From positions 163,621 to 227,620 of the forward strand of contig NZ_JAJHUO010000005.1 in assembly GCF_020859565.1 (NCBI RefSeq): a stretch of DNA of 64,000 nt. Reading direction: 5' to 3'. Below, piece by piece: positions 1 through 8,374 of this stretch. This stretch comes from Saccharothrix luteola (GTDB taxonomy: Bacteria; Actinomycetota; Actinomycetes; Mycobacteriales; Pseudonocardiaceae). Both the position numbers and the translations under genes were made by a program. The notes under the pieces are model-generated. The model was not told where the DNA came from, did no database searches, and saw only the letters and a list, made by a program, of their open reading frames with translations. How positions within the stretch are numbered: the first letter of the stretch is position 1; each line of letters begins with the position of its first letter.

Positions 1-659
1 CCGTCGAGATCGTGCCCGTGCAACGGACCGTCACCCAATTGCAGATACGAAAACAATTCGTCTTGGCGCACGCCATCGGCCGCGATGTGCACTACGTCCG
101 CCACCACCATTCCCCGCAGCGCGTCGTCCACCGTGAACCCGATCCGCCCGCCGTGCACGCGCCGCAACGCCTCGACCTCCCGACGCGCGTGCGGGCGCGA
201 CGGCCCGGCCACCCAAAGGCGGTTCGCCAGGGCCAACGGCCGCGTGGCGGCGCGGAACCAGCAGCTCACCGACGGCGCGACCGACAGCGCCCGCCCGCGG
301 GCCGACGGCAGCGCCGCCCACGGCACCCGCGCCAACTCCGGACTCGGCACCACGACCAGCGCACGGTCGCCGGCCGGCCGCAGGAGGCGGTCCAGACCGG
401 CCACCGCGTCGGCCGACGGCAGCGAACGGGCGTGCCGCGCGACGGTCCGGGCCTCGCCGAAGTCGTGCAGCCCGACCCGCCGACCGGCGACGGACACGCC
501 GACCAACCGCTCCCGGTGGCTGATGAAGACCAGCAACGCCCGCTCGCCCACCGCGTCGACCACGTCGTTCAGCGGCACGGCCGGCCGACCCACCGCCGCC
601 GACCGCGACAGCACGCGGATCTCCTGTTCCAGCCGCGTGATCCGGTCCCGGTCCATCAT
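1..659 (-). CDS. CHAT-domain (caspase-like) protein, C-terminus beyond window
   Basis: Reading on the minus strand, about 219 residues are visible and the C-terminus runs off the left edge. The end of the visible part, VVHIAADG followed by ELFSYLQLGDGPLHGHDLD, matches the CHAT caspase-like fold (family pattern H-x-A-x-H-G, then a FSxLxLxDG strand). The residue expected to be the catalytic His is Asp here (AADG instead of AxHG), so this copy may be inactive; the catalytic Cys region is outside the window. A short coiled-coil-like N-terminus (RITRLEQEIRVLSRS) precedes the domain. The start ATG overlaps the stop of the upstream gene (ATGA, 656-659), so it is the last visible gene of a three-gene operon headed by a sigma factor. 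Confidence 0.75.
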   Translation of the reverse strand, partial: MMDRDRITRLEQEIRVLSRSAAVGRPAVPLNDVVDAVGERALLVFISHRERLVGVSVAGRRVGLHDFGEARTVARHARSLPSADAVAGLDRLLRPAGDRALVVVPSPELARVPWAALPSARGRALSVAPSVSCWFRAATRPLALANRLWVAGPSRPHARREVEALRRVHGGRIGFTVDDALRGMVVADVVHIAADGVRQDELFSYLQLGDGPLHGHDLD

Positions 660-1081
660 GCGACGAACCACGGCGTGGCGTGATCGCGGCCCGCGCCGCG
701 CAGCACGAACCTGACCGGCCCGAACGGCACCCGTTCGACGTAGAACCGGCCGACCTCGTCGACCTGCGCCGTCACCTCACCTCCCGGCCACCGCGCGACC
801 ACCAGCGCGCCCGCCCGAGCCGACCCGCTGACCCGCAGACCGCCGGCCACCTGGTCGAGCCGCAGGTCGAGCCCGGCGAACACCAACCGGCGAGGCCTCC
901 CGGGATCGACGTGGACCGAGTCGGACAACAACCGCGCGGTGACCGCGTCGGTGCGTTCGACCAGCGCGGACCACGCCCGGGCGACCAGGGCACGTGGCAT
1001 CGGGTCGCGGTCGTCCACCACCAGCGCGAGGGCGTCCAGCAGTTCCCGGTCGGTCGACGCGACGAGCGTCGGACCGGTCAT
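656..1081 (-). CDS. Small protein of unknown function in the sigma/CHAT operon
   Basis: A 141-residue protein beginning MTGPTLVASTDRELLDALAL. I do not recognise a named family. The N-terminal half is acidic and helical; the C-terminal half (VFAGLDLRLDQVAGGLRV, then GEVTAQVDEVGRFYVERVPFG) looks like a small beta-sandwich of the kind seen in carboxypeptidase-regulatory-like modules. It overlaps both neighbours by four bases (sigma stop TGA at 1078-1080 with ATG at 1081; its own TGA with the CHAT start), so the three are almost certainly translated together. It may link the sigma factor to the CHAT protein, but that is only inferred from position. Confidence 0.75.
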   Translation of the reverse strand: MTGPTLVASTDRELLDALALVVDDRDPMPRALVARAWSALVERTDAVTARLLSDSVHVDPGRPRRLVFAGLDLRLDQVAGGLRVSGSARAGALVVARWPGGEVTAQVDEVGRFYVERVPFGPVRFVLRGAGRDHATPWFVA

Positions 1082-1617
1082 CGGGGCACCTCCGCACCGA
1101 GGCGCCGGCGCAGCACGGCCAGGCACCGGCCGCGCGTGGCGCCCAGGCTGTTGACCGGGATCCCGACCGCCTCGGCGACCTGCGTGAACGACAGCTCCGG
1201 CGCGAACGCCGCCAACCGCAGGATCTCCCGGCAACGGTCGGTCAGCGTCGCGTACGCGTGCCACAACCCGGCGTCGCGGGCCAGCGCGCGCTCCTCCGGC
1301 GTCGGCCCGTCGTCGGCGGCGTCCCACCGGTCGAGCGGCACCTCACGGCCGCGCAGCCGCAGCACGGTCAGCGTCTCGCGCCGGGTGGTCGTGACCAGCC
1401 ACGCGCCCAGCCGCTCGGGGCGTCGGATGCGGGACAGGTTCTCGGCCAGCGCGAGCCAGGTGGCCTGGCAGACGTCGGCCGCGTCCTCCGGGCTCAGCCG
1501 GTGCGACCGCGGCACGGCCCACACCAGGCGCGCGTACCGGCGGACGATCTCGTGCCACGCGGCGGCGTCGCCACAGCCGGCGCGCACGAGCAGCTCAGTG
1601 TTGTTCCGATCATGCAT
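1078..1617 (-). CDS. ECF-type RNA polymerase sigma factor
   Basis: A 179-residue sigma-70 family protein with only regions 2 and 4. Region 2 is seen around WHEIVRRYARLVWAVPRSH and DVCQATWLALAENL; region 4 ends with an HTH around LSFTQVAEAVGIPVNSLGA, the usual ECF layout. It should direct core polymerase to a small regulon; the gene order sigma, small protein, CHAT suggests the other two are partners or outputs. I chose ATG at 1617 (MHDRNN). A GTG at 1632 is also in frame, and the AAGGAG upstream sits only one base from 1617, so the start is uncertain. No anti-sigma factor is visible in the operon. Confidence 0.85.
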   Translation of the reverse strand: MHDRNNTELLVRAGCGDAAAWHEIVRRYARLVWAVPRSHRLSPEDAADVCQATWLALAENLSRIRRPERLGAWLVTTTRRETLTVLRLRGREVPLDRWDAADDGPTPEERALARDAGLWHAYATLTDRCREILRLAAFAPELSFTQVAEAVGIPVNSLGATRGRCLAVLRRRLGAEVPR

Positions 1618-1705
1618 GCTCCTTGAGAGCACCTGGTCTGACCTGGGGATACCGGTGCCGCTCGATGGTGTGGACGGCGGAACCGACGATCGCTCGCGTG
1701 CGTCG

Positions 1706-3880
1706 CTACTCGGTTCGCAGGCCGGCGGGGCGGATCGCCGAGCGCAGCGCGGGCAGCGTGCACAGCGACACCACGAGCACGACGACCGCCGCGGCGGCGA
1801 CCGTGGTGGCGATCTCGGTCCAGTCGACCCGGAACCGCCCGGACGGCGCGACGAGCCACGCCGTGCCGAGGCCGATCGGGATGGCCAGCCCGATGCCGAG
1901 CGCCGCGGGTATCGCCGACTGCCACAGCGCGGACACCGCCAGGACCTTCGGCGGCACGCCGTTCGCGGCCAGCACCGCGGTGGGGCGGCGGCGTTCGAAG
2001 ACCTGGTCGACGGCCGCCGCCGCGAGGCCGATCACGGCCAGCAGGGTGAGCAGCACCGAGCCGCCGATCACGCCGCTGCGCAGGGACGCGAACAGCTCGA
2101 CCTGCCCGGCCTCGAACTGGCGGCGCAGCGTGACGCCACGGTCGGCGCGGGCGGTGGCGGCCATCAGGCGGTCACCGAACGACTCGTCCGGGTCGCCGCG
2201 CACGACCAGCTCGGTCGGCGGCACGGAGGCGAGCACGGGATCGGCGCCGCCCGCCACGACCAGCCCCCAGAGGTCGCCGCTCGCCTCCTTGTACTGCGGC
2301 ACGACCCATTCCCGCCCGTTGATCCTGATCCTGGCGCCGGGTTCCGGGCCGTCACCGACCAGATACGCGGCGCCGTTCACGCAGTCCGCGACGTCGAGGC
2401 GCTCGGTGATCTCGGCGCAGTCGGTGCTGGTGACGACGCTGCCGCCCGCGATCGCGTGCTGTCGCACCTCGCTGACCTGCCGCACGCCACCGACCAGCGC
2501 GATCGCCTCCTCCAGCGACCGGACGGAGGCGCGCTCGGGCAGGTCGAGCACCCAGCGGTCCGGGGTGCCCGAGGGCGGTCCGGGGGTGAACTGGGCCGCC
2601 ACGCCGAGCAGGACCTGCAACGTCAGCGAGCCGGTCAGCACCACCACGACGCCGGACAGCACGCGGGGCGTGCCCGCGTCGAAGCGGAGGGTCCGCAGGG
2701 CGAGCAGCGGCGCGACGCCGTCCGGTTCGAGGCGGTGGGCGACCTGCCCGACCAGCCACGGCAGCACCGCGCCCGTGCCCGCGAGGACCAGCGCGATGCC
2801 GACGCCGAGCCCGACGGCCAAGCGCGTGTCGGCCATCACCTGCCAGTAGTTGCCGTTCGCCGAGATCACCACGATGAGCACGGCACCCGCGCCGATCAGC
2901 CCGAACCGCCACCACGTGCGGTGGCGCGGCAGTTCGACGGCGCGGGACAGGCCGAGCGGGCCGACGTCCTCCGTGCGCAGCGCGAGCAGCGCCGACACGA
3001 CGGCCACCACCGGCACGCCCACCGCGATCAGCGCGCCGAGCAGCGGGTCGGGCAGCAGATCGGTCGGGAAGAAGCCGACCCCCTCGACCTCGATGAACCG
3101 GGCGAGGGGCCGTGCGGCGAAGAACAGCGCCACGCCGACGAGCAGCCCGAGCACCGCGCCGGTCAACGTCTCGCCGCTCGCGATCCAGCGGATCTGCGTG
3201 CGCGACGCGCCGACCAGCCGGATCGCGGCCAGGCGCTGCGCCCGGCCGGTCGCGCCGAGGCGGGTGGCGACCAGGACGAAGATGCCGAGCGGCACGAGCA
3301 GCGCGCTGATCGCGGCGACCATCAGCAGCCGGTAGATCGGCAGCAGGGTGGCCGGCGGCTGGTCGCTGCCGAAGCCCGCGGCCGGGTGGGCGCTGTCGTG
3401 GTGGGCTTCGGGCAGGCCCGCGTAGAAGATCAGGGACTTCGGCCGCGGCAGGCCCGCGTCGGCGATCACGCCGATCACGCTCTCCGGGAACCGGGCGCGG
3501 ACCGAGTCGTCGGTGCGCATGAGGTCGAGCAGCTCGGGTGAGACGACCAGCTCGCCGGGGCCCGGGATGCGGCCGACGCCGGGCGGCGGGGGCGCGTCGG
3601 GCGCGGTGGCGGCCAGTTCCACGCCGGTGATGAGCCGCCCCTGCCAGGAAACGCTGACGTGGCGGGCTCTCAGCTTCGCCTCACCCGTCGTCGAGTCGAC
3701 CGACGCGGCCTGGACGCGTTGGGACTTGGCCTCCCGCGCGGGGCCGATCGAGGCGGCCAGCAGCAGGACGGTGACGCCGAGGCCGACGCCGGCGGCGGTG
3801 AGCGCCAACCTGGCCCACGACGTCCGGCTGCCCCCGACGGCCAGTCGGATGCCGAGGACCAGGTCGGCGGCCCACCTCAT
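1706..3880 (-). CDS. ABC transporter permease, FtsX/MacB type (second copy)
   Basis: A 724-residue integral membrane protein starting MRWAADLVLGIRLAVGGSRT after a good GGGAGG site. It shows the FtsX/MacB plan: one N-terminal helix (near residues 20-45), an extracytoplasmic segment, three central helices containing the RLGATGRAQRLAAIRLVGAS coupling region, a second large external domain, and C-terminal helices with the second coupling motif (RRRPTAVLAANGVPPKVLAV). This duplicated architecture is typical of actinobacterial ABC exporters with 10 helices. It is the last gene of the PadR-ATPase-permease-permease unit and resembles its neighbour at 4042-6345, so the pair is probably a duplicate or a heterodimer. 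Substrate unknown. Confidence 0.88.
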   Translation of the reverse strand: MRWAADLVLGIRLAVGGSRTSWARLALTAAGVGLGVTVLLLAASIGPAREAKSQRVQAASVDSTTGEAKLRARHVSVSWQGRLITGVELAATAPDAPPPPGVGRIPGPGELVVSPELLDLMRTDDSVRARFPESVIGVIADAGLPRPKSLIFYAGLPEAHHDSAHPAAGFGSDQPPATLLPIYRLLMVAAISALLVPLGIFVLVATRLGATGRAQRLAAIRLVGASRTQIRWIASGETLTGAVLGLLVGVALFFAARPLARFIEVEGVGFFPTDLLPDPLLGALIAVGVPVVAVVSALLALRTEDVGPLGLSRAVELPRHRTWWRFGLIGAGAVLIVVISANGNYWQVMADTRLAVGLGVGIALVLAGTGAVLPWLVGQVAHRLEPDGVAPLLALRTLRFDAGTPRVLSGVVVVLTGSLTLQVLLGVAAQFTPGPPSGTPDRWVLDLPERASVRSLEEAIALVGGVRQVSEVRQHAIAGGSVVTSTDCAEITERLDVADCVNGAAYLVGDGPEPGARIRINGREWVVPQYKEASGDLWGLVVAGGADPVLASVPPTELVVRGDPDESFGDRLMAATARADRGVTLRRQFEAGQVELFASLRSGVIGGSVLLTLLAVIGLAAAAVDQVFERRRPTAVLAANGVPPKVLAVSALWQSAIPAALGIGLAIPIGLGTAWLVAPSGRFRVDWTEIATTVAAAAVVVLVVSLCTLPALRSAIRPAGLRTE

Positions 3881-3988
3881 CGAAGGCCTCCCGCGTCGGG
3901 GAGGTGGTGGGGGTGGCGGGGAAATGGGGTCACACCTCTTCAGACGTCTCGGAGCACCGGAACGTGGCTTCGGTGTGCCGACCGGGAT

Positions 3989-4030
3989 GCGTCGCCGCCC
4001 CGGGCTTGGGGGCGTCAGGGGCGGCGACGC
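3989..4030 (-). terminator. Hairpin between the two permease genes
   Basis: A perfect 13-bp stem (3989-4001 with 4018-4030, GCGTCGCCGCCCC) and a 16-nt loop lies just after the stop of the 4042-6345 permease. There is no U-tract, which is usual in high-GC actinobacteria. It could attenuate transcription into the last permease gene. Confidence 0.5.
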
Positions 4031-4041
4031 CCGCCTCGGAC

Positions 4042-6345
4042 CTACTCGGAACGCAGTCCGAGGGCGCCGGTGGCCCGTCGCAGCGACGGGAGCGACAGGA
4101 GCGTCACGACCACGACCATCAGGGCCGCCGCGCCGCTGAGCAGCCCGATGCCCGCCCAGTCGAGCACGATCGGCTGGGAGATGATCCGCAGCAGCAGGAC
4201 CGACAGCCCGCCGCCCACGCCCACGGCCACGACCAGCGCCAACAGCAGCGGCACGGCGTTCTGCCAGAGCAGGGACCGGCTCAGCGCGCCGCGCGGCACA
4301 CCGCTCGCCGCCAGCACGGCCAGCGGTCGCCTGCGCTCGCGGACCTGCTCCAGCGCCAGCACGAGCAGGCTCGCGCCCGCCAGCAGCAACGTGATCAGCG
4401 AACCCGCCAGCAGGGCCTGCCGGATGCTCTGGAACTCCTTCACCCGTTCGGACTGGTCGACCTCGCCGAAGTACGCCGTGTAGGCGCGCCACGTCAGCGG
4501 GGCCAAGGCGTTGCGGACGTGCTCGGCGATGTCCGGCTGCTCCGGGTCCACCAGCACCTGCACGCTGGAGTTGTCGGGGTCGACGGGCAGGTCCCGCGCC
4601 GCCGCCGGGGTGACCAGCAGACCCGCCCGGTACAGGGACGTGTCGTCGTCGGGCGGCTTGACTTCGGTGAAGGCGGGGATCGTCCACTGTGGAGCCTGCG
4701 AGGTCTCGTCCCCGCCGCCCACGAGCACCGAGACCTGTTGGCCCGCCTCGAGCTCCACGTAGCCGGAACGGTGCGGGGAACCGGGCGAGAGGAAGAAGGT
4801 GTCGCCGTCCTGGCAGCTCGGCAGCACCGCCTGCATCCGGAGCGCCTCACAGGTGCCGACCGTCGCCATGTGGTACTGGTCCTCGCCCGCCTTGAGCGTC
4901 ACGCCCTGCGTCGGGTGCACCTCCCGCACGCCGGCCGTCCGCGCCAGCGTGGCGGTGACCTGCTCGGCCACGTCGGGCGGCGAGTCCTGCAGGCCGACCA
5001 CGATCCGGCCCTTGTCCGCCTCCGGCGTCGGCCGGTCGATGATCCTGGTCTGCGCGCTGGCCATCACGGACTGCAGGGCGATCCCGCCCGCCAGGACCAC
5101 GGCCACGCCGCCGACCACGCGCGCCGCCGTGCCGCTCTCCAGCTGGAGCCTGCGGATCGCCAGCTGCCACGACGGCGCGCCGCCGCGCAACCGGCCCACC
5201 GCGCGTTCGACCACCCACGGCAGCAGCACCGGGATGCCCAGCAGGAGCAGGATGATCCCGCCGATCACGATCACGTCGGACCCCTGGGCCACCTCACCGC
5301 CGAACGCGCCGGCCTGCGTGAGCAGCGCGACCACGCCGAGGGCGATCGGCGCCACGCGCCACCACAGCACCCGCCGCACCGGCTTCGTGTGGCGCACCAC
5401 GCCCAGCGGCTCGATCACCGTGCGGCGCATGGCGACCACCGACGTCACCACCGCCAGGACGGGCACCAGCACCGCGATCAGCACCGCCAGCGGCGGCCAC
5501 GGCGTCAGGTCGCCGACGAACACGCTGATCCCGAGCAGCCTCACGTCCTCGACGAACTGCCGTGCGGTGAAGAACAGCGCCGCGCCGACGGCCAGCCCGA
5601 CGAACGCGCCCAGCAACGCCTCACCGGCCGCGATCCGGCGCACCCGGTGCGAGCCCGCGCCGACCAGCCGCAACGCCGCCAGCCTCCGGTCCCGTTCGGC
5701 GCCCGCCAAGCGGGTGGTGATGCCGACGAACACCAGCACGGGGAACAGCAGCGCGACCGAGCCGACCATGACCAGCAGGATCAGCACCGGCTCGACCTCG
5801 CGATCGGTCACCTCGCCGCCGAAGCGGGTGATCGCGTTCTTCCCGTCCTCCCCGACGGACGCGTCACCGGCGTAGAACTTCAGGTCGTGCGGCGCGGTCA
5901 GGCCGGCCTTCCCGATCGTGCCGACCACCTGCTGCGGGAACCGCTCCCGCAGCAGCTCGCCGTCCGGCGCGGCCAGCAGGTCCGCCAACGCGGGCGACAC
6001 GAGGATCTCGCCGTCGCCGGGCACCCTCGACGTGCCCGGCGGCACCGGCGCGCCGGTGCCGGTGCCGCGGACGAAGTTCCCGGTGATCGCGACGCCGCGG
6101 TAGTCGGTGTTCCAGAACGTCATGTAGAGCACGTCGCCCGACACCTCCTCGGCGTAGACGGGCCCGGCCGCGGACTGCCGCTCGGCGCGCTCGGTCAGCA
6201 CGGTCGTCACCGACGACGCGGCCAGCAGCACGGCCACGCCGAGGCCGATGCCCGCGCCGGTCAACGCCAGCCGGACCCACGACGTGCGCCCGCCGCCGAC
6301 GGCCAGCCGGACGCCGAGCGCGAGGTCGGCGAACCACTGCCTCAC
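4042..6345 (-). CDS. ABC transporter permease, FtsX/MacB type (first copy)
   Basis: A 767-residue permease beginning with GTG (VRQWFADLALGVRLAVGG). The GTG overlaps the ATPase stop (GTGA, 6342-6345), which fixes the start. The layout is the same as the downstream permease: an N-terminal helix around LALTGAGIGLGVAVLLAASS, two FtsX-like modules each with a cytoplasmic coupling segment (AGAERDRRLAALRLVGAG and RERRRPLAVLAASGVPRGA), and large external loops between helices. It should pair with the ATPase encoded immediately upstream. MacB-type systems act as mechanotransmitters or exporters of peptides, antibiotics or lipoproteins; nothing in the sequence says which applies here. Confidence 0.9.
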   Translation of the reverse strand: MRQWFADLALGVRLAVGGGRTSWVRLALTGAGIGLGVAVLLAASSVTTVLTERAERQSAAGPVYAEEVSGDVLYMTFWNTDYRGVAITGNFVRGTGTGAPVPPGTSRVPGDGEILVSPALADLLAAPDGELLRERFPQQVVGTIGKAGLTAPHDLKFYAGDASVGEDGKNAITRFGGEVTDREVEPVLILLVMVGSVALLFPVLVFVGITTRLAGAERDRRLAALRLVGAGSHRVRRIAAGEALLGAFVGLAVGAALFFTARQFVEDVRLLGISVFVGDLTPWPPLAVLIAVLVPVLAVVTSVVAMRRTVIEPLGVVRHTKPVRRVLWWRVAPIALGVVALLTQAGAFGGEVAQGSDVIVIGGIILLLLGIPVLLPWVVERAVGRLRGGAPSWQLAIRRLQLESGTAARVVGGVAVVLAGGIALQSVMASAQTRIIDRPTPEADKGRIVVGLQDSPPDVAEQVTATLARTAGVREVHPTQGVTLKAGEDQYHMATVGTCEALRMQAVLPSCQDGDTFFLSPGSPHRSGYVELEAGQQVSVLVGGGDETSQAPQWTIPAFTEVKPPDDDTSLYRAGLLVTPAAARDLPVDPDNSSVQVLVDPEQPDIAEHVRNALAPLTWRAYTAYFGEVDQSERVKEFQSIRQALLAGSLITLLLAGASLLVLALEQVRERRRPLAVLAASGVPRGALSRSLLWQNAVPLLLALVVAVGVGGGLSVLLLRIISQPIVLDWAGIGLLSGAAALMVVVVTLLSLPSLRRATGALGLRSE

Positions 6346-7043
6346 GTGACGGGCTCCATCTCGCGGGACTTGCCGTCGCGCACCACGACCTCGCGGTCGG
6401 AGTAGGCGGCCACCCGCGCCTCGTGCGTCACCAGCACCACCGCCGCGTTGGTCTCCTTCGCCGCGGTGACCAGCAACTGCATCACGCGTTCGCCGTTGAG
6501 CGAGTCGAGCGCGCCGGTCGGCTCGTCGGCGAAGACCACGCGCGGTCCCGTGACCAGGGCGCGTGCCACGGCGACGCGCTGGCCCTGGCCGCCGGACGTC
6601 TCGCCGGGGCGCTTGTCCGCGACGTCGGAGACCTCCAGCCGCTCCAGCCACTCGCGGGCGCGGGACTCGGCCTCCTTGCGCTTCACCGAACCCAGCCGCA
6701 GGGGCAGCGCCACGTTCTCCAGGCAGGTCAGCTCCGGCACCAGCTGGCCGAACTGGAACACGAACCCGAAGTCGGTGCGGCGCAGCTCGCTGCGCGGGCC
6801 GTCGCCCATCGCGCTGAGCTCCACGTCGCGGTAGCGCACGGTGCCGCGGTCGGGCGTGAGGATGCCGGCCAGGCAGTGCAGCAGGGTGGACTTGCCGGAG
6901 CCGGACGGGCCCATCACGGCCACCACCTCGCCCGCGCGCACGCTCAGGCCGGCGCCGTCCAGCGCGGGCGTGGGGCCGAACGACTTGTGCAGGTCGACGG
7001 CCTCCAGCAGGGTCCGCGCGCCGGTCGTCGGGTCGTCGCTCAC
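6342..7043 (-). CDS. ABC transporter ATP-binding protein (MacB/LolD-like)
   Basis: A 233-residue nucleotide-binding subunit. Walker A is GPSGSGKST (about residues 45-53), the Q-loop is FVFQFGQLVPEL, the signature is SGGQGQR, Walker B is VVFADEPTGALD and the switch His is in VTHEA. The ADEPTGALD sequence and the short length are typical of the MacB/LolD/FtsE branch that works with FtsX-type permeases. The GTG start overlaps the PadR stop (GTGA, 7040-7043) and the stop overlaps the permease start, so regulator, ATPase and permease are translationally coupled. One ATPase apparently serves two permeases. Expression is probably set by the PadR protein encoded upstream. Confidence 0.93.
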   Translation of the reverse strand: MSDDPTTGARTLLEAVDLHKSFGPTPALDGAGLSVRAGEVVAVMGPSGSGKSTLLHCLAGILTPDRGTVRYRDVELSAMGDGPRSELRRTDFGFVFQFGQLVPELTCLENVALPLRLGSVKRKEAESRAREWLERLEVSDVADKRPGETSGGQGQRVAVARALVTGPRVVFADEPTGALDSLNGERVMQLLVTAAKETNAAVVLVTHEARVAAYSDREVVVRDGKSREMEPVT

Positions 7044-7564
7044 TTGATCACCGCCGTCTTGAGCCTGCCGAGGCGCGCGGCGGTGAGCTCCAGCCAGCGC
7101 AGGTCGGCTTCGAGGTGGAACAGGGCGTGGTCGCAGATCAGCTGGTCGGCGAGGTCGCCCTCGGCCTTGCGCTTGGTCAGCTCGCGCATCGTGCTCAGGT
7201 GGGCGGCGCGCTGGACGTCGAGCACGTCGTCCGCGCTGCGACCGGACAGCAGGGCCAGCACGACCTTCGCGTAGAGCGTGTTCTGCAGGTAGGGCTCGGG
7301 GCTCTCCGGCGTGCCGAGCCAGTGCTCCACGTCCGTCACGCCCGCGTCCGTGATCGCGTAGCGCTTGCGCTCCGGACCGTCGCCCGATTCGACGCCCGCC
7401 TCCTCGACGAGGCCGTTGCGGAGCAGGCGCGAGAGCGTGGTGTAGACCTGCCCGTAGTGCAGCGGGCGGCCTTGGCCGAAGCGCTCGTCGTAGGCCTTCT
7501 TGAGGTCGTAGCCGTGCCGTGGACCCTTTTCCAGCAGTCCCAGCAGGGTGTGTCCGATCGACAT
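7040..7564 (-). CDS. PadR family transcriptional regulator
   Basis: A 174-residue protein with an N-terminal winged helix typical of PadR (MSIGHTLLGLLEKGPRHGYD, then HYGQVYTTLSRLLRNGLVEE) and a C-terminal helical dimerisation region (ELTKRKAEGDLADQL). PadR proteins of this size (subfamily with Vir C-terminal domain) often repress an adjacent ABC exporter and are released by its substrate. It is the first gene of the exporter operon and overlaps the ATPase by four bases. A dyad just upstream of its start (7574-7590) is a likely operator for autorepression. Confidence 0.92.
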   Translation of the reverse strand: MSIGHTLLGLLEKGPRHGYDLKKAYDERFGQGRPLHYGQVYTTLSRLLRNGLVEEAGVESGDGPERKRYAITDAGVTDVEHWLGTPESPEPYLQNTLYAKVVLALLSGRSADDVLDVQRAAHLSTMRELTKRKAEGDLADQLICDHALFHLEADLRWLELTAARLGRLKTAVIK

Positions 7565-7573
7565 GCCAGGCAC

Positions 7574-7590
7574 TATACACACGAGGTATA
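7574..7590 (-). promoter_or_regulatory. Candidate PadR operator
   Basis: A perfect dyad TATAC-N7-GTATA (7574-7578 and 7586-7590), 10 bases before the padR start codon. It is strikingly AT-rich for this region. PadR regulators bind ATAC/GTAT-type inverted repeats, so this is the likely site through which the exporter operon is repressed. Position and symmetry are seen; binding is inferred. Confidence 0.55.
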
Positions 7591-7716
7591 CACACGGTTC
7601 ATAGCCCGATCGGCGCAGGCAGGCCACTGGTCCGACCGGGCAGCGGGAGTAACCGATCGTGATGGTTTGACGGTTACTTCGCCACATCGCGAGGCTCCGA
7701 CGCCTACAGTGGAGGG

Positions 7717-8253
7717 GTGACTGGTCTGGCGGCCGGCTGGGACCACGCGGCTTTCACGCAGGGTCGAGCCGGCGATGCGGAACACGATGTGGAGCTGCTG
7801 CTCGCTTTCCTGAACACCCGAGACCTCGAACTCGGCACGGACGTGTTGGACAGCGCCGCCGCCTGGCGCGCGTGGGTCACCGAACGCGGCCTCGGCCGGG
7901 CGGGTGATCCGCAAGAGGTCCGCGCCGTCCGCGCCTCGCTGCGGGCCTCGCTGGGTGAACGGCACGACGGACCCGATCCGACCCCCGTCGCGGGCTTGAT
8001 CCGCGTCGACCTCAGCCACGGCGTACCGACCATGTCCAGCACCGACGCGCTCGGCGCGGTGCTCGGCGCGGCGGCGCGGCTGGCCGTGCTCGGGTCGTGG
8101 GAGCGGTTCAAGATCTGCCAGGCGGACGACTGCCGGTGGGCGTTCTTCGACCGCTCGCGCAACCGCTCGCGCACCTGGTGCTCGATGCAGACGTGCGGCA
8201 ACCGGGAGAAGGCGCGCAACTGGCGGGAACGGCGCGCGCTGAGCGTGACCTGA
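7717..8253 (+). CDS. ABATE/CGNR zinc-finger transcriptional regulator
   Basis: A 178-residue protein starting with GTG six bases after GGAGG. The N-terminal two-thirds is the ABATE domain (LAFLNTRDLELGTDVLDSA), and the C-terminal end is a CGNR zinc finger: C-x4-C in FKICQADDCRWAFFD, then RSRTWCSMQTCGNREKARN. These proteins are thought to be stress-responsive regulators; the finger should bind DNA. It is read divergently from the PadR operon and convergently with the DUF445 gene. Its stop codon abuts an inverted-repeat array (8254-8374), and the last bases GTGACCTGA are mirrored at the end of the opposing gene. Confidence 0.9.
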   Translation: MTGLAAGWDHAAFTQGRAGDAEHDVELLLAFLNTRDLELGTDVLDSAAAWRAWVTERGLGRAGDPQEVRAVRASLRASLGERHDGPDPTPVAGLIRVDLSHGVPTMSSTDALGAVLGAAARLAVLGSWERFKICQADDCRWAFFDRSRNRSRTWCSMQTCGNREKARNWRERRALSVT

Positions 8254-8374
8254 ACGCGGAACTCGGGGTACCCGAGCGTTCGACACGCGGGACCCGAGCG
8301 TTCGACACGCGCGAGAGTCCTACGTTCGGAACGCGTGTGTCCTACGTTCAGGACCCCCGAGTTCAACGCTCAGG
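8254..8374. repeat. Palindromic array of ~22-bp units, locus 1
   Basis: The whole space between two convergent genes is one long imperfect palindrome. Its ends are a perfect 10-bp inverted repeat (GAACTCGGGG at 8259-8268, CCCCGAGTTC at 8355-8364). The interior is two arms of degenerate 22-23-bp units: CCGAGCGTTCGACACGCG twice on the left, and GTCCTACGTTC twice on the right. The mirror symmetry runs into both stop codons. It probably acts as a bidirectional terminator or cruciform; related arrays occur at 13330, 21843, 44984 and 46883. Confidence 0.75.

Noticed and set aside
680..6405. Very long plus-strand open frames (for example 680-3541 and 3904-6405)
   Set aside because: They are rich in Arg/Gln/His/Asp with no fold, and lie opposite clear permease, ATPase and sigma genes. 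They are GC-rich antisense shadows.
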